Source: a virus. From it: a stretch of 33,239 bases of DNA. The stretch spans positions 1 to 33,239 of IMG/VR virus record IMGVR_UViG_3300025131_000225. The stretch is one strand, 5' to 3'. Position 1 is the first letter of the stretch, and each line of letters begins with the position of its first letter. Shown here piece after piece: positions 8,441 to 16,382 of the stretch. The position numbers and the translations under genes were made by a program. Under the pieces are notes generated by a model. The model saw nothing but the letters and a program-made list of their open reading frames with translations. It did not search any database and was not told where the DNA came from.

Positions 8441-9826
8441 ATGTTCTTTCGGGAATTTGGTGGAAAAGATGTTTTCATAAATACAATGAAAGCTCACGCG
8501 TCGTGTGAGTTTTTCATTTATGACGGAGTGGCTTACTATAATGACACCCCCAATCAAGAGGGCACCTTCGGTTCAATTAATAGTGGATATGCACAATCGA
8601 CTACGGCTTCGGGCGGCGATTATCCCGTTTATACGGCTCCTGTAAATAATATTAGAAATGTTCCTCCTGGCTATATAAGCTTGTACGAGTACAATATTGA
8701 TAGGCCCGAGATCAAGAGTACTAGTTCGGTTGACGGTGGCATTAATGTTGTTGGCACTTCGTCATTGGTCAATAATAACAGAATTTATCCATGGATTTCA
8801 AAAGATGGCGCTCGAACTAGCTTCAGGACTGTTATTGGTAATGTTGATAATGAAGCATACCAAAATGAGTTCATTTTTGGCGATATACTAACCGCGGAAT
8901 ATCCTCTTAAGGCTAGCATAACTAGAGAGTTCATTGTTAATCCATCTTCTTCCGCGGCCACGACGCCGGCAGAGGAGGCGGGGGCTTATAATAAACACTT
9001 TGCAAGTCTAAAGAATAGACTCAACTATTATGGAATGAAGAGCGAACACTATAAAGTTTCTTCATCGTTTGGGGATAAAAACAGTCAAACAATTAATATG
9101 ATCTCCATTCCTTCGATATTTTATGGCTCTGCGATTAAGGCAGGCAGCCTTTCATTGAGGTGGTATGTTAGCGGCACCCTCAAAGGAGAGCTAAAGGATG
9201 AGAGGTTAAATGGTGAACTGATCCAGATCGGGCCGTCCGGTAGCGTTGGCAGCGGCTCAGTGGCCGGCGTAGCCCTATATGAAGAAGGCTTTATCTTATT
9301 GACAGGTTCGTGGGATCTTGAAGGCCAGCCATATTATTTAGGAAAAAATGATGCCGGTAGTGTTTCTGCATCAGCACCAAGCTGGATTTATTTTGCTGCT
9401 GGATGTAATGATGGATCTGGTTCCGCTCTTTCTGAGGCAGACTCAGACGCGGATAGTTTATATGCCAGCGCATCTTTTGGGCTTTCGTTCCAGGCAACGA
9501 CCACTACGCAGGTAGTAACCATGTTTGCTCACGCCAAAAGAGGAGAAGTAAACTATTCCAATAATCCGACATTCTTAGAATATGGCCAAGAGAAAACACT
9601 GTTCACTTCATCGCATGTATACGAAGAATCACCCGATATTATCATAAAGAATACAGTTAGTTCTAGTTGGGTGAATCACAGCGCATCATTTCGTCGACAA
9701 GTATACGTCTCCAGGATTGGCGTATATGACAAAAATAGAAATCTAATTGGTATCGCGACATTGGCCGATCCGGTTCTTAAAAAAGAAAACGAAGCAATTA
9801 CATTTAAATTGAAGCTCGACATATAG
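8441..9826 (+). CDS. Virion structural protein sharing the C-terminal beta module (461 aa)
   Basis: The ATG lies two bases after the previous stop, so translation is probably coupled. The C-terminus repeats the module of the upstream gene: VNYSNNPTFL, a DIIIKN segment, YVSRIGVYD-x4-LIGIATLADP and a closing FKLKLDI. Middle segments such as SLRWYVSG and GVALYEEGFILLTGSW show strong beta alternation. This is the last gene of the left-hand structural run. The shared C-terminal module in two adjacent, otherwise different proteins suggests a common docking or oligomerisation domain on the virion. The function is not directly known. Confidence 0.7.
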   Translation: MFFREFGGKDVFINTMKAHASCEFFIYDGVAYYNDTPNQEGTFGSINSGYAQSTTASGGDYPVYTAPVNNIRNVPPGYISLYEYNIDRPEIKSTSSVDGGINVVGTSSLVNNNRIYPWISKDGARTSFRTVIGNVDNEAYQNEFIFGDILTAEYPLKASITREFIVNPSSSAATTPAEEAGAYNKHFASLKNRLNYYGMKSEHYKVSSSFGDKNSQTINMISIPSIFYGSAIKAGSLSLRWYVSGTLKGELKDERLNGELIQIGPSGSVGSGSVAGVALYEEGFILLTGSWDLEGQPYYLGKNDAGSVSASAPSWIYFAAGCNDGSGSALSEADSDADSLYASASFGLSFQATTTTQVVTMFAHAKRGEVNYSNNPTFLEYGQEKTLFTSSHVYEESPDIIIKNTVSSSWVNHSASFRRQVYVSRIGVYDKNRNLIGIATLADPVLKKENEAITFKLKLDI

Positions 9827-9838
9827 TATAATAAGAAC

Positions 9839-10423
9839 ATGATACTTGGTATAGATATATCTACCAGCATAACTGGCTTTGCTGTTGTTGCAGAGGGCGA
9901 AATTGTTTTTTATGATTCTGTTGATTTGCGAAAATATAAAAACTTATTTGAGAAAGCAGAAAGAATAAAAGAAGCACTATTCAATCTGATGGACAACTAT
10001 CAATATGAAAGAGAAGAACATTGGCTAGCTGAAGATCAGGACAAAGAGAATAAGATTAACCACATCTATATCGAGCAGTCTCTTCATATGTTTATGGGCG
10101 GAAAGTCTTCAGCAAAAACCCTCTCAACTCTCACTCGTTTTAACGGCATTGTTTCATGGCTTACTTACGAGATGTTTGAGATGGAGCCAAAATATATCGC
10201 CGCAACATCCGCACGCAAGCACGCTGGCATTAAAGTTCCGAGAGGACAAAAAGCAAAACAAGTTGTTTTGCAACATTTACTTGACAACGAGCCTGCTTTC
10301 AAGATACAATATACAAAGCACGGAAATCCGAAACCTGAGTCGTATGATCGTGCGGACGCAATTGTTATAGCAAAAGCAGGGTGGGCGATTGAACAAGCAA
10401 GCAGCGAAGAAGATACTGAATGA
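9839..10423 (+). CDS. RuvC-like Holliday junction resolvase (194 aa)
   Basis: RuvC-family nucleases cut four-way DNA junctions with a cluster of acidic residues on an RNase H fold. Here the first strand reads MILGIDIS with Asp6. The second acidic residue is Glu79 in HIYIEQS, and the final pair is Asp170 and Asp173 in SYDRADAIVIA, so the D, E, D-x-x-D set is complete. The length (194 aa) fits RuvC, which is about 170-180 aa. In T4 the analogous role, resolving branched replication DNA before packaging, belongs to the unrelated gp49, so this would be a functional replacement. The downstream primase starts inside this gene's 3' end, consistent with a replication and recombination operon. Confidence 0.85.
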   Translation: MILGIDISTSITGFAVVAEGEIVFYDSVDLRKYKNLFEKAERIKEALFNLMDNYQYEREEHWLAEDQDKENKINHIYIEQSLHMFMGGKSSAKTLSTLTRFNGIVSWLTYEMFEMEPKYIAATSARKHAGIKVPRGQKAKQVVLQHLLDNEPAFKIQYTKHGNPKPESYDRADAIVIAKAGWAIEQASSEEDTE

Positions 10424-11327
10424 GGCATTTGGTTCTTCATACTCAAAGGGAACCGAGTTACTTTTCACGTGTCCGTCGTGTAATCATCACAAGCATAAAT
10501 TCTCAATTAATGTGGATAAAAATGCTTTTAAATGTTGGGTGTGCGATTATCGTGGCCGTAATATTAGGCGCCTTATTAGGCGTTTTGGTACGTATATACA
10601 ATTACAAAAATGGGACCAAGCTTTCGGCCGTACAGATCTGGAGAGATTTGATGATCTCTTTGTGGGAAGAGTCGAAGAGAGAAGTCATCAGAAACTGGAA
10701 CTCCCGCCAGAGTTTATAAGCCTGTGTCATCATAGTGCACCGAAGACTGGCCTCTATGCACTCAAATATCTGAACTCGCGCGGAATTACAACGGAAGATA
10801 TCCTCAAGTGGAAGATTGGGTATTGCTTCAGCGGAGAATATAGAAATAGAATAATAGTTCCTTCTTTCGATGACGAAGGGGATGTTAGTTATTTTATAGC
10901 ACGCTCTTATAGCGGAGATTCATATAAGTATAAAAACCCTCGCGTCTCTAAAAATATTGTGTTTAACGAGCTATACGTTGATTGGAACAAAGACCTGACA
11001 ATTGTTGAGGGAGTGTTCGATGCGCTTGTGGCTGGAAATGCTGTACCCATTCTAGGCTCAACGTTGAGATCAGATTCAAGACTTATACAGAAAATTGTCG
11101 CGAATGATACTCCGGTATATATCGCTCTGGATCCCGACGCGCGGTCAAAAGAAAACAAAATTATTCAAACACTTCTTCGGTATGATATCGAATTACATAA
11201 GATAGACGTGAGCGGCTATGAAGATGTGGGCTCGATGCCCAAAAATGTGTTTGAGGAAAGAAAGCAAAACGCTGTCTTTATTGACAGAGATAACTATTTA
11301 TTGTTAGATTTACTATCGTCTATATGA
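10389..11327 (+). CDS. DnaG-like DNA primase with zinc finger and Toprim domain (312 aa)
   Basis: The product should synthesise RNA primers for lagging-strand replication. The N-terminus holds a four-cysteine zinc ribbon (Cys28, Cys31, Cys49, Cys52: CPSC and CWVC). The C-terminal half carries Toprim signatures: Glu207 in LTIVEGVFDAL and the DxD pair Asp248/Asp250 in ALDPDAR. The length is close to T4 gp61 (about 340 aa). TTG 10389 is the best start I see. It overlaps the resolvase gene by 35 bases, with AGGGTGGG just upstream. No helicase domain is fused, so a separate helicase gene should lie elsewhere in the genome. Confidence 0.8.
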   Translation: MNKQAAKKILNEAFGSSYSKGTELLFTCPSCNHHKHKFSINVDKNAFKCWVCDYRGRNIRRLIRRFGTYIQLQKWDQAFGRTDLERFDDLFVGRVEERSHQKLELPPEFISLCHHSAPKTGLYALKYLNSRGITTEDILKWKIGYCFSGEYRNRIIVPSFDDEGDVSYFIARSYSGDSYKYKNPRVSKNIVFNELYVDWNKDLTIVEGVFDALVAGNAVPILGSTLRSDSRLIQKIVANDTPVYIALDPDARSKENKIIQTLLRYDIELHKIDVSGYEDVGSMPKNVFEERKQNAVFIDRDNYLLLDLLSSI

Positions 11328-11336
11328 GGGCTTATA

Positions 11337-11384
11337 ATGAAAATCACAAAAACACAACTTAAACAGATCATCAAGGAAGAACTT
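11337..11384 (+). repeat. Dispersed 5' gene-start repeat, copy 1
   Basis: The first 48 bases of this gene match the first 48 bases of the gene at 19423 at 45 positions, and the first 27 bases are identical. Related copies open the 11676 and 19116 genes and lie inside the 12287 gene. The DNA identity includes synonymous positions, which suggests fairly recent copying rather than only protein-level constraint. Confidence 0.7.
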
Positions 11385-11675
11385 GAAGAGGCCTCTTATC
11401 CTCTTAAGAATGTTCCTCAAGATACTGTGACTGCAGGCGCGCCTGGAGAACAGGCAGTCACGCAAACAATGAGAGCACCCAACCAACAAGAAGAGGCATC
11501 GCAACTTTTTGGAGGTCGCATGAATATCGATATATCTAAGCATGCCTATCGTATAGGTCAGCATTTGGGTCCAGATCACGCAAAGCGTGTAGCCATGGCT
11601 TTGAGCACCGCTGCACCCCACGCCGGCGAACAAATGCTCTTAGGTGCCCAGCATGGCTTCGGAGACAACGATTAA
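11337..11675 (+). CDS. Small protein with MKIT-type N-terminal peptide (112 aa)
   Basis: The protein opens with MKITKTQLKQIIKEELEEA, a short amphipathic basic-then-acidic helix shared with several other genes in this window. It contains IKE, which fits the (L/I)xE consensus cut by T4-type prohead proteases. The next ~55 residues are polar and Gln/Pro/Thr-rich and probably disordered. The last ~50 look helical, with HAYRIGQHLGPDHAKRVAMAL suggesting a small helical bundle. A GAGGG element overlapping the primase stop serves as ribosome binding site. The function is unknown. If the N-terminus is a prohead-targeting tag, the product would be a minor internal head protein. Confidence 0.75.
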   Translation: MKITKTQLKQIIKEELEEASYPLKNVPQDTVTAGAPGEQAVTQTMRAPNQQEEASQLFGGRMNIDISKHAYRIGQHLGPDHAKRVAMALSTAAPHAGEQMLLGAQHGFGDND

Positions 11676-12290
11676 ATGAAAATCACAAAATCACAACTTA
11701 AGCAACTTATCAAAGAAGTCATTAGCGAGGCTTGGGATGATAATGATGATGAGTGGCTGACTGCCGATGAAATGCGCAAGAGCCCTCGCAGTAAGATGAT
11801 GGGCCCTTCCCCGATTGCTGGACAAGAAGATCCTTCCGATACAGAGGGGGGCTATACGATGGCCCAAGAAGAAGAGAACTTTCGCACTGTAGACTACATG
11901 ATTGATTTTTATCGTGAAAAACCACGTATGTGGCAATGGGCCGAGAATCAGTATCACGATATGGCCCACGGCAATGATCCCGAAGGAATACGTTCTGAGA
12001 TGTATTCCGACTGGTCTGATGAAGACTTTGCAGAGGTGATTGCAGCTATGGGTGAATCTCCTATGTATTACGAAGAAAAGGACAAATCTTTTTCAGAAGC
12101 CGGCGAAGAGATTGAAAAGAAAGGCACCGAAGGCGTTTTTACGGCTAAAGCCAAGAAAGCAGGAATGGGCGTACAGGCCTACGCCAAGAAAGTTTTGGCC
12201 AAAGACAGCAAAGCTAGCACAAAAACCAAGAGGCAGGCAGCCTTTGCGAAGGGTGCCGCAACTGTAGCTCGGAAAAGAAAAAAGAAATGA
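11676..12290 (+). CDS. Protein with MKIT-type N-terminal peptide and basic DNA-binding-like tail (204 aa)
   Basis: The ATG directly abuts the previous stop. The N-terminal peptide MKITKSQLKQLIKEVISEA contains ISE|A, an (L/I)xE-type site. The middle (~25-145) is acidic and Trp/Tyr/Met-rich. The C-terminal ~55 residues switch to a strongly basic Ala/Lys region (GVFTAKAKKAGM, then QAYAKKVL, then RQAAFAKGAAT, ending in Arg/Lys). This resembles, from memory, a short conserved C-terminal domain of phage and giant-virus proteins annotated DUF5872 or similar. A packaged DNA-binding protein, analogous to T4 internal proteins, is my inference. The stop overlaps the next ATG (ATGA). Confidence 0.7.
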   Translation: MKITKSQLKQLIKEVISEAWDDNDDEWLTADEMRKSPRSKMMGPSPIAGQEDPSDTEGGYTMAQEEENFRTVDYMIDFYREKPRMWQWAENQYHDMAHGNDPEGIRSEMYSDWSDEDFAEVIAAMGESPMYYEEKDKSFSEAGEEIEKKGTEGVFTAKAKKAGMGVQAYAKKVLAKDSKASTKTKRQAAFAKGAATVARKRKKK

Positions 12291-13054
12291 AGATCACCAA
12301 GAGCGAACTTAAACAATTCATTATTGATGAATTTAAGGTCGTTGGAGGTGTTGGAGATCCTAATTTGATCAATCAGATTGGACAGACTCCCACATCTCCG
12401 CAGTTAGGCTCTGTGGCTACTCAGGGTTCCGCAGCTGCGACAGCGGGTTCGCCAGATGACCTTAAACAAATCTTCTCTAATTTAAATAAGATAAGGCCAG
12501 CTTTGCTTAAAATGGTAGCAAAAGGGCTTAAAAATCCCATTGATGTTACAAAGATGCTAAAGTTCTATGCAGATCAAAAGAACTTAAATTCACTGTTGGC
12601 CTATTTCGCTAAAGAATTGACAGCAGAAGTCCCGGCTAATTCTACCGATGAACAAGTTATAGAATACCTCAATAAGAACACTGAGGCACTCATACAGCTT
12701 GGAATAAAACACTATAATAGTGCCACCGCACAAGGAGTTAAGATGGAGCGAAGAAATAAAATAACAAAAACACAACTTAAGCAGATTATCAAAGAAGAGC
12801 TTGACGAAAGTCTCGGTGGCATGCGACCCACAAAACCCGAGTATTCTCACGTAAGTGGTAAAGGATACGTAGATGCCCCAGCTGGCATGCAGCCACAGCC
12901 AAAAACATATGCTATAAATAATGATGTTATAGCTGCCGTTGATGATGACGGAAGAGTGGAAGTTTATACCGGTGCGGATCCCAAAGGTGTTCTGGATTTA
13001 TTAAAAAGACTTGGCTATACATATGCTAATTTCCCTGTTGGGGGTCCAGCTTAA
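12287..13054 (+). CDS. Two-unit protein with N-terminal and internal MKIT-type peptides (255 aa)
   Basis: The protein starts with MKITKSELKQFIIDEF and is followed by a Gly/Ala/Thr/Ser-rich linker and a helical region (residues ~60-145). At residue 153 there is a second Met followed by RRNKITKTQLKQIIKEELDES (residues ~155-175), a full second copy of the tag. After it comes a small domain (~75 residues) ending in an alpha/beta segment with DDDGRVEVYTG and VLDLLKRLGY. The simplest reading is two ancestral cassettes joined in frame by loss of a stop codon. Because Met153 has its own strong ribosome binding site, a separate 103-residue product may also be made. Functions of both halves are unknown. 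Confidence 0.7.
   Translation: MKITKSELKQFIIDEFKVVGGVGDPNLINQIGQTPTSPQLGSVATQGSAAATAGSPDDLKQIFSNLNKIRPALLKMVAKGLKNPIDVTKMLKFYADQKNLNSLLAYFAKELTAEVPANSTDEQVIEYLNKNTEALIQLGIKHYNSATAQGVKMERRNKITKTQLKQIIKEELDESLGGMRPTKPEYSHVSGKGYVDAPAGMQPQPKTYAINNDVIAAVDDDGRVEVYTGADPKGVLDLLKRLGYTYANFPVGGPA
12732..12745 (+). promoter_or_regulatory. Internal Shine-Dalgarno and ATG inside the 12287 gene
   Basis: AAGGAG (12732-12737) lies five bases before an in-frame ATG (12743-12745), an ideal initiation signal buried within an open reading frame. The ATG immediately precedes the second MKIT-type tag. It would start a 103-residue product spanning 12743-13054. Confidence 0.55.
12758..12802 (+). repeat. Dispersed 5' gene-start repeat, internal copy
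   Basis: These 45 bases encode KITKTQLKQIIKEEL within the 12287 gene and match the corresponding 45 bases at the start of the 19423 gene at 41 positions. This is the only copy found inside a longer open frame. Confidence 0.65.
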
Positions 13055-13056
13055 TA

Positions 13057-13197
13057 ATGCTTAAAAAGCTCTCACGATATCTTTTTAAAAAAGGCATAAG
13101 TGATATAGAGTTTTTAAAAATTATCGTGGTTGTTATAATGTCAGCTACATTTATGGGCGTTATGCTTTATGGGGCGATAGGGGCCCTCCTACTATAA
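13057..13197 (+). CDS. Small single-pass membrane protein (46 aa)
   Basis: An ATG three bases after the previous stop opens a 46-codon frame ending at TAA 13195-13197. The first ~20 residues are Lys/Arg-rich (MLKKLSRYLFKKG), followed by a ~24-residue hydrophobic segment (from IIVVVIMS to IGALLL) that would span the membrane with the basic end in the cytoplasm. No strong ribosome binding site is seen apart from a G-run, so expression would depend on coupling to the upstream gene. The basic-plus-hydrophobic design makes chance coding less likely. Roles such as a holin-like, superinfection-exclusion or host-membrane peptide are possible but not shown. Confidence 0.5.
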   Translation: MLKKLSRYLFKKGISDIEFLKIIVVVIMSATFMGVMLYGAIGALLL

Positions 13198-13204
13198 AAA
13201 AGTC

Positions 13205-13233
13205 TTGACAGCAGCTCCTACATGGGTTATGAT
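13205..13233 (+). promoter_or_regulatory. Sigma70-type promoter upstream of the Mre11/Rad50 gene
   Basis: TTGACA (13205-13210) is followed after exactly 17 bases by TATGAT (13228-13233), a near-perfect host-type promoter. It sits in the 68-base gap between the 46-residue membrane protein and the start of the recombination gene at 13266. This suggests early transcription of the downstream block by unmodified host RNA polymerase. Confidence 0.75.
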
Positions 13234-13265
13234 ATATTAACGGCATAACTACGTCTGGAGGGAAC

Positions 13266-16200
13266 TTGAAGTTTGCACATATAAGCGATACTCATATCAA
13301 AAATCTGAAGTATCATTACGAGTATAGAATTGTTTTTGAGCAATTATACGAAACATTACGAGAACAAGAAGTCGATTACATTGTTCACTGCGGAGATATC
13401 GCGCACACAAAAACACAAATCTCACCAGAGTTTGTGGAAATGTGTTCTGATTTCTTCCGCAACTTAGCGGCGATTGCGCCCACATATATTATCCTGGGCA
13501 ACCACGACGGCAACTTAAAGAACAGCAGCCGCCAAGATGCGCTCACGCCGATTGTAGATGCGTTAAACTTACCCGGACTCAACTTGCTCAAAGATTCTGG
13601 CGAAACACATTTGGACGATAAGTTCTGCTTGAATGTGCTTTCCGTGTTCGATCGAGAGCAATGGATTAAACCAAGCAATCCAGACAAGATCAACATCGCA
13701 CTTTACCATGGCTCAATTAGCAACTGCAAAACAGATGTCGGTTGGACGATGGTTAACGGCGAAGATACAATCACGATCTTTGATGACCACGATTTCTCAA
13801 TGCTGGGCGACATTCACAGGCGCCAGTTCTTGGATGAAGAAGGCCGCGTATGGTATGCTGGCTCAACAATCCAGCAGAATCACGGCGAGACTAACGACAA
13901 AGGCATTCTCATTTGGGATATTAGATCAAAGAATGATTGGGACATTGAGCCGATTGTTTTAAAGAATCCAAAACCATTCTTCACGATCCCTCTTACACTA
14001 AAGGGGCGAATGCCTCGCAAGATTGACGTGCCCATGGGTGCCAGACTTCGCCTTGTTAGTACCAACAACTTACCGCTCGATGTTATGCGCAGAGCAATGG
14101 ATATTGCGAAACACAGATTCAAGCCAGAAAGCATTTCGTTTCTGAACCGCGCCAGCGGACAACGTGGAAATGTGGAGGATATTACTAACGGATTACAAAC
14201 AGAAAACCTGCGAGATCCAAAGATCCAAGAGGAGCTTATGGATGAGTACCTTAAGGACTATCAGGTGCCCGCTGATACGATGGAAAAAGTTTACGAGCTT
14301 AATCGTACTTACAACAAAATTATCGAGGAGAAAGAGGAGATAGCGCGTAATGTAAATTGGAGACTAAAGTCGTTTGAATTCGATAACCTTTTTAATTATG
14401 GAGAAAATAATGCTGTCAATTTTGATAGGCTTAATGGTATTGTTGGCATTTTCGGAAAGAACTTTAGCGGTAAGAGTTCTATTATTGACGCTGCTCTTTA
14501 TACTCTTTTTAATACAACTTCAAAGAATGAGCGAAAGAACCTCAATGTCATCAACCAGAATAGAGATAGCGGCCGCGGCAGACTTACGATTGAGGCCAAC
14601 AATGCCACGTATACTATTGAGCGAGAATCGGTAAAATATACAAAGCGATTAAAGGGCGTTGAAACGCTTGAAGCTAAAACCGATCTAAACTTTGAGATGC
14701 GGGATCACATCACTGATGAAGTAATTTCACTTAACGGCACAACTCGTAACGAGACAGACGCAAACATTCGCAAGCATTTTGGAACGATCGATGACTTTAT
14801 GGTTTCGTCATTGGCCTCCCAGCACGGAGCGCTATCGTTCATTGACGAAGGTTCAACGGGTCGAAAGGAAATCATCGCAAAATTTCTAGATCTTGAAATC
14901 TTTGAGAAGAAATTTAGAATGGCCAAAGACGATTCCGTTGAGGCGAAAGTTATGCTCAAGAAGCACGAAGACAAGAACTATGACGAAGAGATTGACGTCG
15001 TGAGTGAGATCTTGGAAGATCATCGCGATAGCGTGGTAGCCAATAAATATTTCTGTACCGAATTAAGAGAAGAACTGGCTCTCTTGCAAGATAGTCTCGG
15101 CACTATAGAAACGCAGATCTCCACAATCCCCACTAAACTTATTGATATCGCTAAGCTCCGCGAAGAACAAAAAGGTAAAACTGAAAAAGTCATAGCTCTC
15201 ACAGAGAAAATCAAAGAACAATCGCAAGAAATTACGAGAAAGAAGAGAGTAATCGAGACTTCTAAAAGCAAGACTAACAAAGTTGATATCGCCAAATTCA
15301 TGAAGCTTCAGATGCAGATTGATCAGCTGCGTGCAAAAGAAAAGGAACTCAGAGAAGAGCTATCCGAGATTAAGAAAAAGGAAAAGTTATTAGAAGAGCA
15401 CGAATATGATCCGGATTGTAAATTTTGCTGTGAAAATAAATTTGTTAGGGAAGCCCATGTTGCTGTTGCCAGCAAAGACCTCGCAGAACACGAACTTCGG
15501 AATACGACAGTCGACTTGGATGCTCTTAATCCGAGCGATGTGTTTACTAAACTTATGGAACACAGCCGCCTCACTGAGTTAATTAAAAAAATTGAAGCAG
15601 AAACAACGCAAGCCGATCTTGAGCGAGAGCGAAACAAAACCGTTAAGTCAAAGATAGAACTCGCCCTTAAAGACATCTCTTCGAAGATTGCCGAGTATGA
15701 GGACAATAAGGAAGCAATTGAGAACCTTGAGAAATTGCTCGGCAAAAAGCGCTCTTTAGAGAAGAGCATTGAGGGCGATAACAAGAAGATTGCATCTTGC
15801 GAAGAAGAGACGCTTGACCTCGTTAAACTTGTGGGATCCTACGAACAACGAGTAGAAACTCTCCGAGAGCAAAAGCAAGAATATCACGACCTAAGATCAT
15901 CTTTTGCCGCATACGATTTGTTTATGCGATGCATGCACCCTAACGGAATCGCCTACGATGTTATCAAGAAAAAGATACCGGTAATTAATCAAGAGATCGC
16001 AAAGGTTCTCGCTAATATTGTGGAATTTGAGATTTTCTTTGAGAGTTCTGGCAATAAATTTGACATCTTCATTAAGCATCCACAATACGATGAGCGCCCA
16101 ATTGAAATGGCCTCTGGCGCCGAAAAGACAATGGCGGCGATGGCCATTAGATTGGCGCTTCTGTCCGTCTCATCGCTACCCAAAAGTGATCTGTTTATTC

Positions 16201-16382
16201 TTGACGAGCCAGGGACAGCACTGGATGAAGAAAATATGGAGGGTTTTATTCGAATTTTGGAACTAATTAAAGTGTATTTTAAGAATGTTTTGCTTATCTC
16301 GCACCTTGATTCTCTCAAAGACTGTGTTGACATGCAAATCGTTATAGACAAAAAACGCGGATACGCCAGGGTTAATCAATAA
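13266..16382 (+). CDS. Fused Mre11-Rad50 (SbcD-SbcC, gp47-gp46-like) recombination nuclease/ATPase, 1038 aa
   Basis: One uninterrupted frame joins two proteins that are normally separate. Residues 1-~340 form an Mre11/SbcD phosphoesterase with all metal-site motifs: SDTH (Asp8, His10), CGD (Asp44), GNHD (Asn79, His80, Asp81), then YHGS, LGDIH and a WYAGS-x4-NHGE segment. From ~365 a Rad50/SbcC half follows: Walker A GIFGKNFSGKSS (~394-405), long coiled coils, a zinc-hook Cys718-x2-Cys721, the ABC signature ASGAEKTMA (~949) and Walker B FILDEPG (~980). T4 gp47/gp46 resect DNA ends for recombination-dependent replication and host DNA breakdown. Translation starts at TTG 13266, four bases after GGAGG. 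The stop overlaps the next ATG (TAATG). Confidence 0.93.
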   Translation: MKFAHISDTHIKNLKYHYEYRIVFEQLYETLREQEVDYIVHCGDIAHTKTQISPEFVEMCSDFFRNLAAIAPTYIILGNHDGNLKNSSRQDALTPIVDALNLPGLNLLKDSGETHLDDKFCLNVLSVFDREQWIKPSNPDKINIALYHGSISNCKTDVGWTMVNGEDTITIFDDHDFSMLGDIHRRQFLDEEGRVWYAGSTIQQNHGETNDKGILIWDIRSKNDWDIEPIVLKNPKPFFTIPLTLKGRMPRKIDVPMGARLRLVSTNNLPLDVMRRAMDIAKHRFKPESISFLNRASGQRGNVEDITNGLQTENLRDPKIQEELMDEYLKDYQVPADTMEKVYELNRTYNKIIEEKEEIARNVNWRLKSFEFDNLFNYGENNAVNFDRLNGIVGIFGKNFSGKSSIIDAALYTLFNTTSKNERKNLNVINQNRDSGRGRLTIEANNATYTIERESVKYTKRLKGVETLEAKTDLNFEMRDHITDEVISLNGTTRNETDANIRKHFGTIDDFMVSSLASQHGALSFIDEGSTGRKEIIAKFLDLEIFEKKFRMAKDDSVEAKVMLKKHEDKNYDEEIDVVSEILEDHRDSVVANKYFCTELREELALLQDSLGTIETQISTIPTKLIDIAKLREEQKGKTEKVIALTEKIKEQSQEITRKKRVIETSKSKTNKVDIAKFMKLQMQIDQLRAKEKELREELSEIKKKEKLLEEHEYDPDCKFCCENKFVREAHVAVASKDLAEHELRNTTVDLDALNPSDVFTKLMEHSRLTELIKKIEAETTQADLERERNKTVKSKIELALKDISSKIAEYEDNKEAIENLEKLLGKKRSLEKSIEGDNKKIASCEEETLDLVKLVGSYEQRVETLREQKQEYHDLRSSFAAYDLFMRCMHPNGIAYDVIKKKIPVINQEIAKVLANIVEFEIFFESSGNKFDIFIKHPQYDERPIEMASGAEKTMAAMAIRLALLSVSSLPKSDLFILDEPGTALDEENMEGFIRILELIKVYFKNVLLISHLDSLKDCVDMQIVIDKKRGYARVNQ

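Noticed and set aside
15323-15784. Long minus-strand open frames, for example 15323-15784, 17779-18264 and 18480-18971
   Set aside because: Each is antisense to a well-supported + strand gene. They have Ser/Leu-rich, low-information translations and no ribosome binding sites or recognisable motifs. They are shadows of codon bias.
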